From Candidatus Mediterraneibacter colneyensis (GTDB lineage: Bacteria > Bacillota > Clostridia > Lachnospirales > Lachnospiraceae), in contig DXEY01000023.1 in the NCBI GenBank assembly GCA_019114745.1, positions 1 through 24,283 on the forward strand: a DNA stretch of 24,283 bases, given 5' to 3'. Below, in pieces: positions 7,069-13,878 of this stretch. The translations under genes and the position numbers were made by a program. The notes under the pieces were generated by a model. It made no database searches. It was not told the DNA's origin and saw only the letters and a list, made by a program, of their open reading frames with translations. How positions within the stretch are numbered: the stretch's first letter is position 1; every line of letters begins with the position of its first letter.

Positions 7069-7937
7069 CTCTGAAATGTGCATATCAGCAGGGCATCGAG
7101 AGACTCCGAAGCGCCCGTGTGCCGGAGCCGGAGCTTGATGCCTGGTATCTTCTGGAATATGTGACGGGGATCGGACACGCAGCGTATTATGCGGATCCGG
7201 AGAAGGAAGTCCCGGAGGAACAGATGGAACAGTATGACCGGTATCTTGCGATCCGCGAAGGGAGAGTCCCGCTCCAGCATATTACAGGCAGACAGGAGTT
7301 TATGGGACTTGAGTTCCTTGTAAACAGGGATGTACTGATCCCCCGGCAGGATACGGAGACGCTTGTGGAGGAGGCGCTGAAGCTGTTGAAGGACGGAAGC
7401 GTACCGAAGACAGGCGGCAGGCTGAGAGTGCTCGATCTCTGTACCGGTTCCGGATGTATCCTTCTTAGCGTGCTGCGCTATGCGGGGCAGGATATAGACG
7501 GTGAGGGAAGCGACCTCTCGGGGAGCGCCCTTCAGACAGCACGGGAAAACGCGGCGCGGCTCGGGATCGAAGCCCGTTTTACCGAGAGTGATCTGTTCGA
7601 GAACCTTAAGGAACGTTACTCCATGATCCTGTCAAATCCGCCATACATTGAGAGCAGTGCGATCGGAAAGCTCCAGGAAGAGGTCAGGCTCCACGATCCG
7701 CTCAGCGCTCTGGACGGAGGCCCGGACGGTCTTACGTTTTACCGGAAGATCACGGATGAGAGCAGGGAACATCTGGAACAGGGAGGATATCTCATGTTCG
7801 AGACCGGGTGCAGCCAGGCAGAGGCGGTAACAGATATGATGAGACGGGCAGGATTCTGCGGGATCACTGTGAAAAGGGATCTGGCGGGACTTGACCGCGT
7901 CGTGTACGGGCGATATATTAGACAGGAAGAGAAATAG
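7065..7937 (+). CDS. prmC: Peptide chain release factor N5-glutamine methyltransferase PrmC
   Basis: PrmC uses S-adenosylmethionine to methylate the glutamine of the GGQ motif in release factors. This 290-residue protein has the helical N-terminal substrate-binding domain with PLQHITGRQEFMGLEFLVNRDVLIPRQDTE, shared by the family. SAM-binding motif I is VLDLCTGSGCILLS (about residues 124-137). The catalytic NPPY is at 191-194. ATG 7065 overlaps the TGA of the DUF1385 gene (ATGA) and has AGAAGGAGA upstream; the frame is open further upstream, but that stretch is inside the DUF1385 gene. Its substrate, release factor 1, is encoded 44 bp downstream. Confidence 0.96.
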   Translation: MTLKCAYQQGIERLRSARVPEPELDAWYLLEYVTGIGHAAYYADPEKEVPEEQMEQYDRYLAIREGRVPLQHITGRQEFMGLEFLVNRDVLIPRQDTETLVEEALKLLKDGSVPKTGGRLRVLDLCTGSGCILLSVLRYAGQDIDGEGSDLSGSALQTARENAARLGIEARFTESDLFENLKERYSMILSNPPYIESSAIGKLQEEVRLHDPLSALDGGPDGLTFYRKITDESREHLEQGGYLMFETGCSQAEAVTDMMRRAGFCGITVKRDLAGLDRVVYGRYIRQEEK

Positions 7938-7981
7938 TTAATAAGACAGATTTTGATTTTATAGTAAAGGACGAATGGAAA

Positions 7982-9052
7982 ATGTTTGACAGATTAGATG
8001 ATTTGCTGATCCGGTATGAAGAAGTGATGGGAGAGCTGCAGGAGCCGGGCGTGGCGGACGACCAGGAGCGGTTCCGGAAACTGATGAAAGAGCAGAGCGA
8101 ACTTGCGCCCATCGTAGAAGCATACCAGGAGTATAAGAAATGTAAGCAGAACATAGACGACAGCCTGGCGATGCTCGAAGAAGAGTCCGACGAGGAGATG
8201 CGCGAGCTGGCAAAGGAAGAGCTGGGGGAATCCAGAAAGCGGGTGGAGGAACTGGAGCAGGAGCTGAAGATCCTGCTGCTTCCGAAAGACCCGAATGACG
8301 ACAAGAACGTAATCGTAGAGATCCGTGCCGGTGCGGGAGGAGATGAAGCTGCCCTTTTTGCGGCAGAGATCTACCGGATGTACGTCCACTATGCCGACGG
8401 AAGGGGCTGGAAGACAGAACTGATCTCCCTGAATGAGAACGGGATCGGCGGTTTCAAGGAATGTGTATTTATGATCACGGGAAACGGGGCGTATTCAAGG
8501 CTCAAGTACGAGAGCGGCGTACACCGTGTACAGAGGGTTCCCGAGACGGAGAGCGGCGGAAGGATCCATACCTCCACGATCACAGTGGCGATCATGCCGG
8601 AGGCTGAGGAAGTGGATGTTGTGATTGATGAGAAAGATATCCGTATCGATGTGATGCGCGCATCCGGAAACGGCGGTCAGTGCGTCAACACAACGGATTC
8701 CGCAGTCCGTCTGACCCACTATCCGACCGGGATCGTGATCTACAGCCAGACAGAAAAATCACAGCTTCAGAATAAAGAGAAGGCATTCCGTCTCCTGCGG
8801 TCGAAACTGTACGACCTGGAACTGGAGAAACAGCAGGCTTCCGAGGCGGAGGCAAGAAGGAGCCAGATCGGTACCGGAGACCGTTCCGAGAAGATCCGCA
8901 CATACAATTTCCCGCAGGGGCGTGTAACAGACCACCGGATCAAACTGACGCTCCACAAATTAGATTCTGTGCTGAACGGGGATCTGGACGAGATCATAGA
9001 CAGTCTTATCGCGGCGGACCAGACTGCAAAACTGGCAAAAATGGAGGACTGA
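7982..9052 (+). CDS. prfA: Peptide chain release factor 1
   Basis: RF1 reads UAA and UAG stop codons and triggers peptide release on the ribosome. The 356-residue length is typical. The codon-reading tripeptide is P187-E188-T189, the PxT signature of RF1 as opposed to SPF in RF2. The catalytic GGQ is at 231-233. The flanking residues read SGNGGQCVNTTDSAVRL, where E. coli has AGGQH; I treat this as lineage variation. The N-terminal third is strongly helical and charged, and RAGAGGDEA (115-123) is the family landmark. It lies directly after prmC, whose product modifies Q233. The stop codon overlaps the start of the next gene (TGATG). Confidence 0.97.
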   Translation: MFDRLDDLLIRYEEVMGELQEPGVADDQERFRKLMKEQSELAPIVEAYQEYKKCKQNIDDSLAMLEEESDEEMRELAKEELGESRKRVEELEQELKILLLPKDPNDDKNVIVEIRAGAGGDEAALFAAEIYRMYVHYADGRGWKTELISLNENGIGGFKECVFMITGNGAYSRLKYESGVHRVQRVPETESGGRIHTSTITVAIMPEAEEVDVVIDEKDIRIDVMRASGNGGQCVNTTDSAVRLTHYPTGIVIYSQTEKSQLQNKEKAFRLLRSKLYDLELEKQQASEAEARRSQIGTGDRSEKIRTYNFPQGRVTDHRIKLTLHKLDSVLNGDLDEIIDSLIAADQTAKLAKMED

Positions 9053-9957
9053 TGGAGATGACAGAACCAGATTTTAAGCGGCCGGAACTCGAGGATAAAG
9101 AAATTATTTCCCATTATTTCGGTCTGTCGCCAAGCCGGAGCTGCGAGCGTACTTTTGTAAACGTATATCTCTGGTCAAGGCACTATAAAGTAAAGTATGC
9201 AGTGATCGAAGACGCGCTTGTGTTCCGAAGCGACGACAATGGACTTGCTTTTGCTTATCCTGCGGGCGAGGCTGAAAATATAAAAAAGGCAGTGGACTAT
9301 CTGACAGAGTATTGCAGTGAGCAGGGGTGTCCGCTGGTATTCTACAATGTGACTCCCGAGATGTTTGCACAGCTTGAGAACTGGTATCCGGGACGCTTTC
9401 AGGTGGAGTATAACCGCGATATCGCAGATTATGTCTATGAGACGGAGAAGCTGGCGACCCTTGCCGGTAAGAAGCTGCACGGCAAGCGGAACCATATCAA
9501 CAAGTTTAAGTCATTGTATGAGGACTGGTCTTACGAGAAGCTCAGCGACGACAACGTTGAGGACTGTTTCCAGATGGCGCTTCAGTGGAGGAACCAGAAC
9601 GGGTGCGAGGACGACCCGGAAAAGAACGCGGAGATGTGCGTGACGCTCAATTCCCTGCGGCTTTACAAAGAGCTGGATCTGACCGGGGGCGTGCTGAAGG
9701 CAGGGGGAAGGATCGTTGCATTTACCGTGGGAGAACCGCTCTGTGACGATACGTTCGTCGTGCACATTGAGAAGGCATTCCCGGATGTGGAAGGCGCTTA
9801 CCCGATGATCAACCAGCAGTTTGTACAGCATGAATGTATTGATTATAAATATGTAAACAGAGAGGAAGATACCGGAGCGGAAGGACTCCGCAAGGCAAAA
9901 CTGTCATATAGGCCGGTATTTCTGGAAGACAAAGGAATTGTAAAAGAAATGGAGTGA
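9052..9957 (+). CDS. DUF2156 domain protein (GNAT-like, related to lysyl-phosphatidylglycerol synthase C-terminus)
   Basis: This 301-residue protein has the DUF2156 pattern: RTFVNVYLWSRHYKVKY, ADYVYETEKLATLAGKKLHGKRNHINKF, then FTVGEPLCDDTFVVHIEKAFPDVEGAYPMINQQF. The family shares the GNAT-type fold of the catalytic domain of MprF-like aminoacyl-phospholipid synthases. No membrane-spanning part of MprF is present. The true substrate is unknown; aminoacyl- or acyl-transfer is inference. The start at 9052 overlaps the prfA stop; a second ATG at 9058 has a more usual spacing (10 nt) from GGAGG (9043-9047) and is equally possible. It ends 5 bp before the aminotransferase gene, in the same operon. 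Confidence 0.85.
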   Translation: MEMTEPDFKRPELEDKEIISHYFGLSPSRSCERTFVNVYLWSRHYKVKYAVIEDALVFRSDDNGLAFAYPAGEAENIKKAVDYLTEYCSEQGCPLVFYNVTPEMFAQLENWYPGRFQVEYNRDIADYVYETEKLATLAGKKLHGKRNHINKFKSLYEDWSYEKLSDDNVEDCFQMALQWRNQNGCEDDPEKNAEMCVTLNSLRLYKELDLTGGVLKAGGRIVAFTVGEPLCDDTFVVHIEKAFPDVEGAYPMINQQFVQHECIDYKYVNREEDTGAEGLRKAKLSYRPVFLEDKGIVKEME

Positions 9958-9962
9958 CGGCA

Positions 9963-11150
9963 ATGATATCAAAAAAAATGGAAAACATGGTTGCAAACAG
10001 TTCAGCGATCCGGGCAATGTTTGAGGAGGGAAACCGTCTGGCAAAGCTCTACGGAGCGGAAAATGTGTTTGACTTCAGTCTCGGAAACCCGAACGTGCCG
10101 GCGCCGGAATCGGTAAAAAAGGCGATCATCGATCTGCTCGATGAAGAGGATCCTGTGGTGCTCCACGGGTATACGAACAGCAATGCCGGATACGAAGATG
10201 TCCGCCAGGCAGTGGCGGAGTCGCTGAATCAGAGATTCGGCACCTGTTTTTCCGCAAAGAATATCACGATGACAGTGGGCGCGGCAGGCGGACTGAACGT
10301 GATCCTGAAAGCGCTGCTCAACCCGGGAGACGAGGTGATCGTATTTGCCCCGTATTTCGGTGAATACAGGAGTTATGTAAACAACTATGACGGTGTTTTG
10401 GTCGAAGTATCCCCGAATACTGAGACATTCCAGCCAAAGCTCGATGAATTTGAGACGAAGATCACGCCGAAGACCCGCGCAGTGATCGTAAACACTCCGA
10501 ATAATCCGACAGGCGTCATCTATTCTGAGGAGACGATCCGGAAAATGGCAAAGATCCTTGAGAATAAGCAGGCGGAGTACGGCACAGATATCTATCTGAT
10601 CTCAGACGAGCCGTACAGGGAACTGGCTTATGACGGCGCCGAGGTGCCATATCTCACAAAATACTATGACAATACGGTTGTCGGATACTCATACAGCAAG
10701 TCTCTGTCTCTTCCGGGAGAGCGGATCGGTTATCTTGTCATACCGGATGAGGCGGCAGACAGCGAGAACCTGATCGCCGCAGCAAATGTAGCGACGCGCA
10801 TCCTCGGGTTCGTGAATGCCCCGACGCTCCAGCAGAAAGTCGTGAAAGCATGTTTAAATGAGAAGACAGATCTTTCCTTCTACAACAGGAACAGGGAGGC
10901 TCTCTATAACGGCTTGAAAGAGCTGGGATTTGAGTGCATCAAACCGGAAGGGGCGTTCTACCTTTTTGTCAAGTCTCCGGTGGAAGATGAAAAAGCGTTC
11001 TGCGCGGAAGCAAAGAAGTACAACATCCTGATCGTGCCGGGCAGCTCTTTCGGATGTCCGGGATATGTGCGTATCGCATACTGTGTGGCATATGAGACGA
11101 TCGTAAACTCCCTTCCGAAGTTTGCCGAACTTGCCGCTCAGTACCAGTAA
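9963..11150 (+). CDS. PLP-dependent class I/II aminotransferase (aspartate/aromatic type)
   Basis: This 395-residue fold-type I aminotransferase shows substrate and cofactor residues in order: FSLGNPNVPAP near the N-terminus, VGAAGGLNVILKALLNPGDEV, NTPNNPTG (177-184), SDEPYREL with D215, the PLP lysine K246 in SYSKSLSLPGERIGY, and a C-terminal arginine in VRIAYC. ATG 9963 is preceded by AAATGGAG; an in-frame GTG at 9954 overlaps the upstream stop and lacks a site. Substrate cannot be fixed from sequence: aspartate, aromatic and branched-chain amino acids are all possible. It precedes hisC by 40 bp. If it accepts aromatic amino acids it could supply aryl-pyruvates to the IorAB enzyme encoded at 21513-23833. 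Confidence 0.9.
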   Translation: MISKKMENMVANSSAIRAMFEEGNRLAKLYGAENVFDFSLGNPNVPAPESVKKAIIDLLDEEDPVVLHGYTNSNAGYEDVRQAVAESLNQRFGTCFSAKNITMTVGAAGGLNVILKALLNPGDEVIVFAPYFGEYRSYVNNYDGVLVEVSPNTETFQPKLDEFETKITPKTRAVIVNTPNNPTGVIYSEETIRKMAKILENKQAEYGTDIYLISDEPYRELAYDGAEVPYLTKYYDNTVVGYSYSKSLSLPGERIGYLVIPDEAADSENLIAAANVATRILGFVNAPTLQQKVVKACLNEKTDLSFYNRNREALYNGLKELGFECIKPEGAFYLFVKSPVEDEKAFCAEAKKYNILIVPGSSFGCPGYVRIAYCVAYETIVNSLPKFAELAAQYQ

Positions 11151-11190
11151 CAGACTTCGGCACACTGTAAATGACAATGGAGAAGAAAAG

Positions 11191-12255
11191 ATGACGATTC
11201 GCGAGGAACTTCTGAAAAACATCCGAAGGGTGGAACCTTATGTGCCGGGCGAACAGCCTCAGAATAAGGTGATAAAACTGAATACGAACGAGAACCCGTA
11301 TCCCCCGTCGCCGGCTGTAAAACAGGCGCTTGAAGATCTGGATACCGCTGATTTCCGCCTGTATCCCGATCCGGCGTCGAGTGTGCTGGTCAAAGCGCTG
11401 GCAGAGGAGTGCCAGGTGGGAGAAGACCAGATCTTTGCAGGCGTTGGGTCCGATGATGTGCTCTCCCTGTGTTTTATGACATTTTTTAACTCTGACAAGC
11501 CGATCCTGTTTCCGGACATTACCTATTCGTTTTACAAAGTGTGGGCGCAGTTGTACCGGATCCCCTGTGTATGCCCCGGGCTGGACAGTGATTTCCGGAT
11601 CGTGAAAGAGGATTACTACCGGGAGAACGGAGGAGTTATTTTCCCGAATCCGAATGCGCCGACGGCAATCTATGAAGACCTCGGCTTTGTGGAAGATATC
11701 CTGGAACACAACCGGGACTCCATTGTGATCGTAGATGAGGCGTACGTTGATTTCGCGGGAAGATCAGCGACGGAACTGATCGGAAGGTATGACAACCTGA
11801 TCGTTACCCAGACGTTCTCAAAGTCACGCAGCATGGCGGGCATGAGGATCGGATATGCAGTCTCGAACCCGGAGCTGATCCGCTGCCTGAATGATGTGAA
11901 ATATTCTTTCAATTCCTATACGATGAGCCGTGCCGCACTCGTGTGCGGAGCTGCTTCTGTGAGTGACAGGGAATATTTTGAGGAAAATGTCCGTAAAATA
12001 GTAGAGACAAGAGAATGGGTGAAGGATCAGTTAAAAAACCTCGGTTTTGTCTTTACGGATTCAAAGGCTAATTTTATTTTTACGAGACACCCGGACTATG
12101 ACGGAAAACGTCTGTTTGAGGAACTCAGATCGGAAGGAATTTATGTCAGGCACTGGGATGATCCGAGGATCAGAGATTACCTCAGGATCACGGTCGGAAC
12201 TGATGAAGAAATGCGGATCCTGCTGGAATCTCTCAGAAAAAAGACAGCAAAATAA
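11191..12255 (+). CDS. hisC: Histidinol-phosphate aminotransferase (HisC family)
   Basis: HisC converts imidazole-acetol phosphate plus glutamate to histidinol phosphate. This 354-residue protein has the HisC-like start KLNTNENPYPPSP (29-41), GVGSDDVLSLCFMTF, VDEAYVDFAG (181-190), and PLP lysine K211 in QTFSKSRSMAGMRIGYA. The usual NPNNPTG loop reads NPNAPTAI here (153-160), a mild deviation. ATG 11191 has TGGAGAA upstream; the open frame back to 11122 lies mostly inside the previous gene. No other histidine gene is near, so it is an orphan hisC. HisC relatives can also transaminate aromatic amino acids, and that alternative fits the neighbouring aminotransferase. It is the last gene of the operon starting at 6154. 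Confidence 0.85.
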   Translation: MTIREELLKNIRRVEPYVPGEQPQNKVIKLNTNENPYPPSPAVKQALEDLDTADFRLYPDPASSVLVKALAEECQVGEDQIFAGVGSDDVLSLCFMTFFNSDKPILFPDITYSFYKVWAQLYRIPCVCPGLDSDFRIVKEDYYRENGGVIFPNPNAPTAIYEDLGFVEDILEHNRDSIVIVDEAYVDFAGRSATELIGRYDNLIVTQTFSKSRSMAGMRIGYAVSNPELIRCLNDVKYSFNSYTMSRAALVCGAASVSDREYFEENVRKIVETREWVKDQLKNLGFVFTDSKANFIFTRHPDYDGKRLFEELRSEGIYVRHWDDPRIRDYLRITVGTDEEMRILLESLRKKTAK

Positions 12256-12270
12256 AGCGTACAGAATGTG

Positions 12271-12308
12271 TTTCCCCGGCGTCAGCAGCGTTGACAGTTC
12301 CGGGGAAA
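12271..12308. repeat. Perfect 9-bp inverted repeat bracketing the -35 box of the 12291 promoter
   Basis: TTTCCCCGG (12271-12279) and CCGGGGAAA (12300-12308) are exact reverse complements, with inner GTCA / TGAC arms (12281-12284, 12292-12295). The -35 hexamer lies inside the loop. It may serve as an operator or as a terminator-like hairpin for hisC, but no T-tract follows. Confidence 0.5.
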
Positions 12309-12319
12309 TTCCGTATAAT
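12291..12319 (+). promoter_or_regulatory. Consensus sigma-A promoter upstream of the small membrane protein and ispG-polC
   Basis: TTGACA (12291-12296) and TATAAT (12314-12319) are perfect boxes with a 17-bp spacer, 30 bp before the ATG at 12349. With the weak terminator at 12746 it could also feed ispG and polC, for which no other promoter is evident. Confidence 0.88.
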
Positions 12320-12348
12320 GAAAGACAGTAAAAGAAAGGAAATATCAT

Positions 12349-12738
12349 ATGTTATTTGAGAATAATGAAGAAAAGAGAAGTACGGTCTGGCGGACTGTTC
12401 TGACTGTGTCTTCTGTTCTTATTATCATTATCGCCGTTTTCTTTGTCGTAAAGCTTTTTACTGCGAATCCGCTCGAAGGAAGCTGGGTCAGCGAGGACAG
12501 CGGTGAGGTCGTAGAGATCCGGGACAACGGACAGCTGACAGTGGATCCGGCTGAGGGAGAAGGATACACGCTGGAGTACAGTGTGGATACGAAAACCAAG
12601 GTTCTGACTGTCCAGACGGCTGGCGCGTCGGACGGAGCGGGAGACCTGACAGGGACATACACGTATAACGTGGAGCAGGATACGCTGACGCTCACGGAAC
12701 GCGAGTACGGGGATCAGATAGTATTTGTACGTCAGTAG
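12349..12738 (+). CDS. Small membrane-anchored protein with a lipocalin-like beta-rich domain
   Basis: This is 129 residues long. A charged N-terminus (about 1-14) is followed by one hydrophobic segment (VWRTVLTVSSVLIIIIAVFF, about 13-35). The exported part (about 40-129) has GSWVSEDSGEVVEIRDNGQL, EYSVDTKTKVLTV, GTYTYNVEQDTLTL and a final IVFVRQ. This alternation of short beta strands, starting with GSW, resembles the DUF5640/lipocalin-like domains common in Clostridia. The N-terminus has no lipobox cysteine, so it is probably a membrane anchor rather than a lipoprotein. Function is unknown. AAAGAAAGGA (12331-12340) lies 8 nt before the ATG and the gene has its own consensus promoter. It occupies the position where dxr and rseP often precede ispG in Firmicutes. 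Confidence 0.75.
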   Translation: MLFENNEEKRSTVWRTVLTVSSVLIIIIAVFFVVKLFTANPLEGSWVSEDSGEVVEIRDNGQLTVDPAEGEGYTLEYSVDTKTKVLTVQTAGASDGAGDLTGTYTYNVEQDTLTLTEREYGDQIVFVRQ

Positions 12739-12745
12739 GACGAAG

Positions 12746-12785
12746 CAGGAGAGTTCCATTTATGGAACTCTCCTGTTGTGAATAA
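12746..12785 (+). terminator. Perfect 13-bp hairpin, probable leaky terminator
   Basis: Arms CAGGAGAGTTCCA (12746-12758) and TGGAACTCTCCTG (12763-12775) pair perfectly around a TTTA loop. The tail TTGTGAATAA is poor in T, so termination is likely partial. ispG begins 31 bp later and has no obvious promoter of its own, which fits readthrough or mRNA processing. Confidence 0.65.
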
Positions 12786-12806
12786 GAAGGGAAAAGGAGA
12801 AGGCAG

Positions 12807-13862
12807 ATGTTAAGGAATGACACAAAAGAAGTCAGCATCGGAGGCGTTGTGATCGGAGGGAACCATCCGGTGGCGATCCAGTCTATGACAAATACAAGGA
12901 CGGAGGATGTCGCTTCTACGGTAGAACAGATTTTAAAACTTGAGGCTGCGGGCTGCGAGATCATCCGCTGTGCGGTGCCTGCGATGGAAGCTGCCGTGGC
13001 GCTTAAGGAGATCAAAAAGCAGATCCATATCCCTCTGGTGGCGGATATTCATTTTGACTACCGGCTCGCCATCGCGGCGATCGAAAACGGCGCGGATAAG
13101 ATCCGGATCAACCCGGGCAACATCGGTTCTGAAGAAAAGGTAAGGGCTGTGGCAGACAAGGCAAAGGAATACCAGATTCCGATCCGCGTGGGGGTGAACA
13201 GCGGATCTCTTGAGAAGCATCTTGTAGAAAAATACGGCGGCGTTACCGCTGAGGGGATCGTGGAGAGCGCTCTGGATAAGGTGCATGTGATCGAGGATAT
13301 GGGATATGACAATCTGGTGGTCAGCATTAAATCATCTGATGTCCTGATGTGTGTAAAAGCCCATGAACTGATCGCCAGACAATGCCCGTACCCTCTCCAT
13401 GTAGGGATTACAGAGTCCGGTACTGTGTATTCCGGAAATGTGAAGTCCTCCGTGGGGCTCGGGATCATTCTGCATGAGGGGATCGGCAATACGATCCGCG
13501 TCTCCCTGACCGGAGACCCGGTGGAAGAGATCCGCACGGCAAAGCTGATCCTGAAGACGCTGGGACTCAGGAAAGGCGGCATTGAAGTTGTTTCCTGTCC
13601 TACCTGCGGCAGAACAAAGATCGATCTGATCGGACTTGCCAACGAGGTGGAACGTATGGTGGCAGATATCCCCCTGGATCTGAAAGTCGCAGTGATGGGA
13701 TGTGTGGTAAACGGTCCGGGAGAGGCGAAGGAAGCAGATATCGGTATCGCCGGAGGCATCGGAGAGGGACTTCTGATCAGAAAAGGCGAGGTCGTCAGAA
13801 AGGTGAAAGAAGAGGAACTGTTGGAGACACTGCGGCAGGAGCTGCTGAACTGGAAGGGATAA
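12807..13862 (+). CDS. ispG: 4-hydroxy-3-methylbut-2-enyl diphosphate synthase IspG (GcpE)
   Basis: IspG is the penultimate enzyme of the MEP isoprenoid pathway, converting MEcPP to HMBPP with a [4Fe-4S] cluster and reduced ferredoxin or flavodoxin. The 351-residue length is usual for the two-domain bacterial form. The TIM-barrel half includes QSMTNTRTEDV (25-35), VADIHFDYRLA (78-88) and KIRINPGNIG (98-107). The cluster ligands are C264, C267 and C299, with the fourth ligand glutamate E306 in NGPGE. AAAGGAGAAGG lies just upstream of ATG 12807. polC follows after 16 bp. The usual partners dxr and rseP are not upstream here. Confidence 0.96.
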   Translation: MLRNDTKEVSIGGVVIGGNHPVAIQSMTNTRTEDVASTVEQILKLEAAGCEIIRCAVPAMEAAVALKEIKKQIHIPLVADIHFDYRLAIAAIENGADKIRINPGNIGSEEKVRAVADKAKEYQIPIRVGVNSGSLEKHLVEKYGGVTAEGIVESALDKVHVIEDMGYDNLVVSIKSSDVLMCVKAHELIARQCPYPLHVGITESGTVYSGNVKSSVGLGIILHEGIGNTIRVSLTGDPVEEIRTAKLILKTLGLRKGGIEVVSCPTCGRTKIDLIGLANEVERMVADIPLDLKVAVMGCVVNGPGEAKEADIGIAGGIGEGLLIRKGEVVRKVKEEELLETLRQELLNWKG

Positions 13863-13878
13863 GACAGGAGTTTTTACA

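Noticed and set aside
13058..13759. 233-codon minus-strand open frame inside ispG
   Set aside because: IspG is certain from its cluster ligands and full length. The antisense product is Ser/Thr/Pro-rich without any family resemblance.
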